Shown here: positions 59,036-64,000 of the stretch, piece after piece
Layout: every line of letters begins with the position of its first letter
How positions within the stretch are numbered: the first letter of the stretch is position 1
Origin: an uncultured Christensenella sp.
Lineage (GTDB): Bacteria; Bacillota; Clostridia; Christensenellales; Borkfalkiaceae
Assembly: GCA_910578145.1 (NCBI GenBank)
Contig: CAJTPJ010000002.1
Location: forward strand, 62,001-126,000
Length of the DNA: 64,000 bases
Direction: 5' to 3'
The notes under the pieces: generated by a model
What the model saw: only the letters and a program-made list of their open reading frames with translations
Database searches by the model: none
Told to the model about the DNA's origin: nothing
Translations under genes and position numbers: made by a program

Positions 59036-60196
59036 ATGAAGATTTGCGCAATTATTTGTGAATTTAACCCCTTTCACAACGGTCACGGTTATCTTTTAAA
59101 GCGCGCCCGCGAACTGAGCGGTTGCGAGCGTATTTTGTGCGTGATGAGCGGCAATTTTACACAACGCGGCGATATAGCCGTAGCCGATAAGTTTACACGG
59201 GCGCGCCACGCCATCGAGGGCGGCGCGGACTGCGTAGTGGAACTGCCCGCCTCTTTTGCCGTTGCGCCCGCGGAAATTTTTGCTAGCGGAGCTATAAAGT
59301 TGATTTCTTCTATTCCTCAGGTTTCCGCGCTTTGTTTCGGTTGCGAAACGGCGGATAAAACAAATCTTTTTAAAGCCGCCGAGGTTCTTTGCGAAGAAAG
59401 CCAAAGTTTCAAAGAAGCGCTTAAAAGCGGATTATATAACGGAAACAGCTATATTAAGAGTTATTTCAGCGCGTTTGAGGCGTGCGGCGGGGATTCAAAA
59501 TTTATTTCAAAGCCCAACAACATACTTGCAATAGAGTATATTAAAGCCGTAAAGCGCTGCGGAAAAGATATAAACGTTATTCCCATAGGGCGGGTAGGAA
59601 GCGACTACAACGACGAGGGAATTAAAGAAAATTATTCTTCGGCAAGCGCAATAAGAAAAAACTTCGGGTCTCCGCTTATAAAAGACAACGTTCCGCCATT
59701 CGTTTATAGAGATTTAAAGAATTTTTCCGCTGAAACGGAAAAATTTGAGTTTGCGTTAGCGCTTGAACTTTCCCGCACAGAAAGCAACGCATTAAAAGGC
59801 GTATACGGTTGCGGCGAGGGGCTTGAAAACGCGTTGACTAACGGCGACTTTGCAGAAACTTACAACCAAATTCTTGCCCGCTTAACGTCTAAGCGTTACT
59901 CTTCGTCGAGAATAAAGCGCATACTTTGCGCAAATTTTTTAAGGCTTTACGCCCGCGACTGCGCCGAATATCTTAAAAACGACTTGTATTTCACCCCGCT
60001 GGCGGTAAAAAATGAAGCCTGCAACGATATTATGTCCGCTTTGGGAAGTTCCGGATTGCCGGTAATAACTGCGGGTAGCAACCTTTTAAAACTTAACGAA
60101 ACAGCTTTAAAATGCAAAAAATCCGACGATTTTGCCCACGCACAATGGTGCAAAATAACGGGGAAAAATATAAAAAATAGGTTGCAAATAGTATAA
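59036..60196 (+). CDS. tmcAL: tRNA(Met) cytidine acetate ligase TmcAL (YlbM)
   Basis: A nucleotidyltransferase-fold enzyme of 386 aa that activates acetate with ATP and acetylates the wobble cytidine of elongator tRNA-Met. The adenylylation motif HxGH is His14-Asn-Gly-His17 in CEFNPFHNGHGYLL, followed by MSGNFTQRGDIAVADKFTRARHAIEGGADCVVELP; SSASAIRKNF is also typical. It is divergent from pta-ackA, and the acetate it uses is the product of that pathway. In many Firmicutes this gene sits next to DUF177-rpmF; here pta-ackA lies between. Confidence 0.92.
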   Translation: MKICAIICEFNPFHNGHGYLLKRARELSGCERILCVMSGNFTQRGDIAVADKFTRARHAIEGGADCVVELPASFAVAPAEIFASGAIKLISSIPQVSALCFGCETADKTNLFKAAEVLCEESQSFKEALKSGLYNGNSYIKSYFSAFEACGGDSKFISKPNNILAIEYIKAVKRCGKDINVIPIGRVGSDYNDEGIKENYSSASAIRKNFGSPLIKDNVPPFVYRDLKNFSAETEKFEFALALELSRTESNALKGVYGCGEGLENALTNGDFAETYNQILARLTSKRYSSSRIKRILCANFLRLYARDCAEYLKNDLYFTPLAVKNEACNDIMSALGSSGLPVITAGSNLLKLNETALKCKKSDDFAHAQWCKITGKNIKNRLQIV

Positions 60197-60220
60197 AAAA
60201 CCGCCGAAAGGCGGTTTTTT
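60195..60220. terminator. Bidirectional terminator between tmcAL and the pseudouridine synthase gene
   Basis: AAAAAACCGCC (60195-60205) and GGCGGTTTTTT (60210-60220) with a GAAA tetraloop. Confidence 0.92.
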
Positions 60221-60918
60221 TATAATGAATTTAAATAAGCCACTTCCTGCGCGCTTAATTTTCTGTACGCGCCGCGGTCAAGCCCGCGCAGAGTAATTTC
60301 GCCTATTTTTATGCGTTTTAAAAGGCTGACTTCTTTGCCTATTGCCGCAAACATTTTTCTTATTTCGCGGTTTTTACCCTCGGTTATGGTTATATGGATT
60401 TTAGTGTAAGCCTTGTTTGTTTCAACGATATGCGCCTTACATTTTTTAGTTTTATAACCCTCTATTTCTATCCCGCTTCTTATAGGATTTAAATCCTGCT
60501 CGTTAATAGTGCCCTCTATTTTAACGAGATAAGTTTTAGGCACTTCGTTTGAAGGGTGCGTAAGTTTTTGGGCAAGTTCGCCGTCGGTCGTCATAATTAA
60601 AAGCCCTTCGCTATCGTAGTCAAGCCTGCCGACGGGATATATTCTACCTACACTCTGCGGCATTAGCTCCATTACGGTTTTTCTGCCCTTATCGTCTGAA
60701 ACCGAGCAAATGTAGCCCTTAGGTTTATTTAAAAGATAATATTCGTTTTTCTTTATTACTACTTTATTCCCATTAACAGTAACGTCTTCGTCGACCGAAA
60801 TTTCTTGACCGAGCGTTGCCGTAACGCCGTTTACCGCTACTTTACCACTAGCAATAAGATTATCGCATTCGCGCCGTGAAGCTACCCCCGCCTGAGCGAG
60901 AAATTTATTAATTCTCAT
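60220..60918 (-). CDS. Pseudouridine synthase, RsuA/RluB family
   Basis: A 23S/16S rRNA pseudouridine synthase. The N-terminal S4 RNA-binding domain (MRINKFLAQAGVASRRECDNLIASGKVAVNG) is followed by the catalytic domain with the active-site Asp in PVGRLDYDSEGLLIMTTDG. RluB-type is most likely given its usual place after dacF in Clostridia. Start 60918 is chosen over the TTG at 60927 by homology. Confidence 0.93.
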   Translation of the reverse strand: MRINKFLAQAGVASRRECDNLIASGKVAVNGVTATLGQEISVDEDVTVNGNKVVIKKNEYYLLNKPKGYICSVSDDKGRKTVMELMPQSVGRIYPVGRLDYDSEGLLIMTTDGELAQKLTHPSNEVPKTYLVKIEGTINEQDLNPIRSGIEIEGYKTKKCKAHIVETNKAYTKIHITITEGKNREIRKMFAAIGKEVSLLKRIKIGEITLRGLDRGAYRKLSAQEVAYLNSL

Positions 60919-60932
60919 AGACACCAAAACTT

Positions 60933-61949
60933 TTATTCGTTGTCTATTATACTATACAAATTATGCTCAAAAATCAAGCTGTTTTCACAGTAAATATTTA
61001 ATAATGCTATAACTTTGCCGTTTTCCGTAATTTCAGGCGTTTTAAGGGGAATCACCTTAAAAGTGATATTTAAGCTGTTTGGAACGACTATTTTTTGGGT
61101 TTTGTCAAGTTTACAAAGTACTCTGTCAGACATAAACACCTTATTTTCGTCTATTTCAAGCAGTTTATAGTCGGAAAAACACTCATCAAGCAATGCGGAA
61201 CTTCTTTCATACATATCGTAACAATTAAGGACGACGGTAACTACGCCCATCCCGTCGCGCTCGGCGGAAGAAACCAGGCACCTACCCGCCTTTACGGTAT
61301 AACCGGTTTTTACGCCGTTTGCCCCCTCGTAATTGTAAAGCATTTTGTTTTTGTTTGCGTACGAACGGAATTTGCCAGAATAGCTTTTAGTTGAAACTAC
61401 GCTTTTAAACGTTTCGTTTTTCATAGCGCAGCAGGCAACGTTGCACAAGTCGCGCGCGGTAGTATAATGGTTTTCGTCCGGCAGACCGCTGGGGTTAGTA
61501 AAGTTGGTATTTTCCGCCCCGATACTTGCCGCCTTTTTATTCATAGCTTCAACAAATTTTTCTACGCTTCCGCTATGGTGTATTGCAAGCGCCGTTGCCG
61601 CGTCGTTCCCCGAGCGCAACATTAACCCGTACACCAAATCCCTTACATCTATTTCTTCGCCCTTTTTTAGGTATATGCTTGAACCTTCCACCCCTACCGC
61701 TTCGTCCGGTACGGTGATAACCTCGTCAAGATTGCAATCCTCTATTATTACAAGCGCAGTCATAATTTTCGTAGTACTTGCCATAGGCATTTTCGCGTCA
61801 GCGTTGCTCTGTGTAAGCACCGTCTGCGTGGAAAGCTCCATAGCAATTTCCGAAGCCGCATAAGCGGAAACTTTTTCAGTGTTAATACTTAAACTACCGA
61901 ATAACGCCAAAACGGATAAACAAATAACCAAAAATAATTTTTTACACAT
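60933..61949 (-). CDS. D-alanyl-D-alanine carboxypeptidase (DacF-like)
   Basis: A low-molecular-weight penicillin-binding protein of 338 aa (peptidase S11) that trims peptidoglycan stem peptides. A signal peptide is evident (residues 1-31, KKLFLVICLSVLALFG, ending near SAYA). The active-site motifs are S58-T-T-K61, S113-G-N115 and K214-T-G216. Its position after gerW and before the pseudouridine synthase is the arrangement of dacF, whose product acts in spore cortex synthesis. It overlaps gerW by 8 nt. Confidence 0.93.
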   Translation of the reverse strand: MCKKLFLVICLSVLALFGSLSINTEKVSAYAASEIAMELSTQTVLTQSNADAKMPMASTTKIMTALVIIEDCNLDEVITVPDEAVGVEGSSIYLKKGEEIDVRDLVYGLMLRSGNDAATALAIHHSGSVEKFVEAMNKKAASIGAENTNFTNPSGLPDENHYTTARDLCNVACCAMKNETFKSVVSTKSYSGKFRSYANKNKMLYNYEGANGVKTGYTVKAGRCLVSSAERDGMGVVTVVLNCYDMYERSSALLDECFSDYKLLEIDENKVFMSDRVLCKLDKTQKIVVPNSLNITFKVIPLKTPEITENGKVIALLNIYCENSLIFEHNLYSIIDNE

Positions 61950-62316
61950 TGTCTGTAAGTTTATGGACGAGTTCTCCCGTTTTTTCTATCAGCGTATCGA
62001 TAGCGCCGTCTTCCATTTTCAAAAGTCTGCAACCTTTGCCGTCGTCAATCAAAAAGCCCTTGGGCTTAACCGAAATAACAGTGCCGTTGCCGCCCGCCAT
62101 CTGAAAACCGTCCGCCTCCTTAAAAGTTTTTACGTCGCCGTATTCCCCGCCTCCGCTTAAATTTACAACGGTAACCGAAGATAAAGGAATTACTTCCGTA
62201 CCGCTTACCGTGATAATAGACTTGCCTATTACAGTATCGGCTTCGGCAACTTTTTCAATAGAAATTGCGGGAGCGTCAAATTCTTTTTCCCTGTTTTTCT
62301 TAATTTTTGAGTTCAT
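61942..62316 (-). CDS. gerW: GerW/YtfJ family sporulation protein
   Basis: A 124-aa GerW (YtfJ) family protein. The core ADTVIGKSIITVSGTEVIPLSSVTVVNLSGGGEYG and the later GGNGTVISVKPKGFLI follow the family pattern of a glycine-rich centre. In B. subtilis GerW is needed for germination with certain nutrients. It overlaps the DUF2953-like gene upstream by 17 nt and dacF downstream by 8 nt. Its presence suggests a spore-forming ancestry. Confidence 0.87.
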   Translation of the reverse strand: MNSKIKKNREKEFDAPAISIEKVAEADTVIGKSIITVSGTEVIPLSSVTVVNLSGGGEYGDVKTFKEADGFQMAGGNGTVISVKPKGFLIDDGKGCRLLKMEDGAIDTLIEKTGELVHKLTDNV

Positions 62317-62824
62317 TTATTTTCTCCATTATTATAATAAAAAATATTTTAGCCAGCACCATAAGGTTTATTATGGTAACCACTTTGGCGTAATATCGTA
62401 TATGCGAATGCGATTGGTTAAAAATCGTATAGTTTCTTAGCTTGCAATAGTTGCCGTTAACTTGGATAAACTTATATATCGCCGTAGTAAAAGCGTGCTG
62501 GGCAAGCGCCGCGTACGCGTTTCCGTCCTTGCCCAAACCGTAATCACCAAGTTGCACCACCTTATAAACGCAAACCTGATTGAAAATTTTATAAAGGCTA
62601 ATATTCAGCTTTTTTGCGTCGATTTTCTTGTTTTTACCGTTAATTTGCATTTCGCTTGGATTGTTTTCAACCGTATTTGCATTAAAAAAGTTAAATGCAA
62701 ATACCCCTGCATTTACGCTTACGTATTTGGTTTGCGTATTCACGAAAACGTAGTTATATATGTGAAAAGGAAATACTGCAATAAGAAAGCCTATTGCGGC
62801 AACGTAAACTACTGCTTCGCTCAT
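62300..62824 (-). CDS. DUF2953-like membrane protein (YtfI position)
   Basis: A 174-aa protein with hydrophobic segments at the N-terminus (about 5-25) and at the C-terminus (about 148-168). The middle contains DAKKLNISLYKIFNQ and repeated aromatic residues. Similarity to DUF2953 is weak by eye; the placement immediately upstream of gerW/ytfJ, as for ytfI in B. subtilis, is the main argument. Function unknown. Confidence 0.6.
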   Translation of the reverse strand: MSEAVVYVAAIGFLIAVFPFHIYNYVFVNTQTKYVSVNAGVFAFNFFNANTVENNPSEMQINGKNKKIDAKKLNISLYKIFNQVCVYKVVQLGDYGLGKDGNAYAALAQHAFTTAIYKFIQVNGNYCKLRNYTIFNQSHSHIRYYAKVVTIINLMVLAKIFFIIIMEKINELKN

Positions 62825-62914
62825 ACGATTATTATTTGTAACAAAATTTTTTATATACGCAGTAACAATTTACCTTTGCCATATATCACCGCATTATTTA
62901 AAACTATACGAGAA

Positions 62915-62940
62915 AAGCCCGACTTTTAAATGTCGGGCTT
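62915..62940 (-). terminator. Terminator after scpB
   Basis: AAGCCCGAC (62915-62923) pairs with GTCGGGCTT (62932-62940); TTTTC follows on the minus strand. Confidence 0.85.
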
Positions 62941-62959
62941 CACTATTATCTATTTTGTT

Positions 62960-63682
62960 TTAATCTATTTTAATAACTCCGTCCTCTTCGGAAATGAAAT
63001 CCGGCAATTCAAAACCATCCTCGTCAACCTTTATTTGCGCGGGTTCTTCTTTTTTAGGCGCAGTTTTCGCCGCCTTTTCGGGGTCGGTGTTTTCGTTATA
63101 AACGTCCTTTTTGTAAAGATAATTTGCGTCGTCCTCGTCGTCGGTAAGATAAGTATTGTTAAGCTCCGCAATCTGCGCCATAAGTTCGTCATAGTCGGGC
63201 AGTTCGTCTATGGAGTTCAACTTAAATCTCTTCAAAAAATTATCCGTGGTAGCATACATTATAGGCTTACCCACGGCGTCCTTTCTTCCGCACGCCACAA
63301 TCATATCAAGTTCAAGTAACGTATATATTGCGTAATCACAGCTTACCATTCTTATATCCTCAAGCTCAGGCTTGGTTATGGGCTGTTTATACGCGATTAT
63401 CGCCGCGCATTCGAGAATAGTTTTCGTAAATTCCTTTTCCTTTATAGGTATAAGCACTTCGGAAATCTGCTGCTTATATTTAGGGTTGGAGGCAAACTGC
63501 AACTTGCCGTTAAACACTAAAAGCTGGATTCCGCTGTCCTCGCCAAATTTTTCTTTCAGCTCGTCCACCGATTTATTTACTTCCTTTACGGTGCAACCCA
63601 GCTTTTCAACTATAAACTTTACGGGCACAGCCTCGCCCGAAGCAAAAACTATAGCCTCAATTATATTCGTCAAACTGTTCAT
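62960..63682 (-). CDS. scpB: Segregation and condensation protein ScpB
   Basis: ScpB, 240 aa, the winged-helix kleisin partner in the SMC-ScpAB condensin that organises and segregates the chromosome. Typical segments are NIIEAIVFASGEAVPVKFIVEKLG, ILECAAIIAYKQPITKPELEDIR and VGKPIMYATTDNFLKRFKLNSIDELP. The last about 55 residues are an acidic, probably disordered tail (DDEDDAN..., EKAAKTAPKKEEP...), longer than usual. It overlaps scpA by 26 nt. Confidence 0.95.
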   Translation of the reverse strand: MNSLTNIIEAIVFASGEAVPVKFIVEKLGCTVKEVNKSVDELKEKFGEDSGIQLLVFNGKLQFASNPKYKQQISEVLIPIKEKEFTKTILECAAIIAYKQPITKPELEDIRMVSCDYAIYTLLELDMIVACGRKDAVGKPIMYATTDNFLKRFKLNSIDELPDYDELMAQIAELNNTYLTDDEDDANYLYKKDVYNENTDPEKAAKTAPKKEEPAQIKVDEDGFELPDFISEEDGVIKID

Positions 63683-64000
63683 CTGATACTTCCTTCAAAT
63701 CCCAATCGGGGTTAAGTAAAATTTTTATCGAACCGAACGAAAATTCCTGGCGAACGGTAATAAATTGGTGTTTAAGCATTTCCAAAAGCGCTTGAAAGGT
63801 TGTTACTACTTCGTTTTTAGAATAGGAAGTAAATAAGTTTTCAAATAAAACTTCCTTTTCAGCCGTCAAGCGTTCGCGTATGTACGCCACCTTTTCTTCA
63901 ACGGTGTATACGTCTTTGGGAATTTCCCTTATTTTCTCTTTTTCGCGTTGCAAACTCTCGTTTTTGAGCATCATTTTTGCAAACGCTTCCAAAAGCGCGT
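63657..64000 (-). CDS. scpA: Segregation and condensation protein ScpA, C-terminal part (cut by window edge)
   Basis: The C-terminal part of the kleisin ScpA, which bridges SMC heads. The open frame continues past the right edge, so only about 113 residues are seen. YTVEEKVAYIRERL and FTSYSKNEVVTTFQALLEMLKHQFITVRQEFSFGSIKI match the C-terminal SMC-head-binding winged helix. It overlaps scpB by 26 nt in the usual order. Confidence 0.9.
   Translation of the reverse strand, partial: ALLEAFAKMMLKNESLQREKEKIREIPKDVYTVEEKVAYIRERLTAEKEVLFENLFTSYSKNEVVTTFQALLEMLKHQFITVRQEFSFGSIKILLNPDWDLKEVSDEQFDEYN

Overview
The window looks like chromosomal DNA of an anaerobic Firmicute of the class Clostridia, probably an uncultured gut lineage (Christensenellales-like; lineage is inference). 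Supporting signs are the IspH-ribosomal protein S1 fusion, the glgB-glgC-glgD-glgA-glgP glycogen operon, a T-box before thrS, an L20-type leader before infC, spore-associated genes (gerW, dacF, ylxY-like), rubredoxin, pta-ackA, and sigma-A-type promoters with 17-18 bp spacers. I see no prophage, transposase, CRISPR array or rRNA.

Layout. 1-8.1 kb (+): end of a biotin-dependent carboxylase alpha subunit, a BaiN/HI0933 flavoprotein, a chorismate mutase-CMP kinase fusion, plsC, ispH-rpsA fusion and htpG. 8.2-16.5 kb (+): the complete glycogen operon. 16.7-18.7 kb: a 28-bp dif-like inverted repeat (11-6-11) directly upstream of a lone XerS-like tyrosine recombinase, a tiny cysteine-rich gene, and lexA with a self-regulatory site. 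18.7-22.7 kb: CDF transporter, tRNA-Thr(GGU), rubredoxin, an unknown protein, a PfkB-type kinase and pfkA. 22.8-29 kb (-): murB-PHP-whiA-dnaE. 29-35 kb (-): an anchored solute-binding-like protein, a structured leader, yebC, an rRNA methyltransferase, infC-rpmI-rplT and thrS with its T-box. 35.3-37.7 kb (+): leuS. 37.7-50.5 kb (-): acpP; ylxY-M16 peptidase-deoxyinosine glycosylase-alkD-tex; uvrC-HAD-U32-mutS2. 50.5-53.4 kb (-): copper-type P-ATPase fused to a CopZ-like chaperone, followed by an ArsR regulator. 53.5-58.9 kb (-): asnS-asparaginase, DUF177-rpmF, pta-ackA. 59-60.2 kb (+): tmcAL. 60.2-64 kb (-): scpA-scpB and a DUF2953-gerW-dacF-rluB cluster.

Strand architecture is informative. 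Every gene to the left of about 17.8 kb is on +, and almost everything to the right of about 18.7 kb is on -. This converging pattern is what leading-strand coding bias gives at a replication terminus. The dif-like site and the single Xer recombinase sit at the switch, so the best hypothesis for the most interesting locus is a self-contained single-recombinase Xer/dif chromosome-dimer resolution module at the terminus.

Other points of interest: two fused genes (ispH-rpsA, copA-copZ) keep a Shine-Dalgarno plus ATG exactly at the domain junction; glgB and lexA have promoters so close that their mRNAs look leaderless; infC probably starts at AUC; GlgA carries a long Lys/Thr/Ala-rich N-terminal tail; and a rare palindrome recurs three times in the same reading frame. 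All calls come from reading the sequence and from knowledge of protein families; no database search was run.
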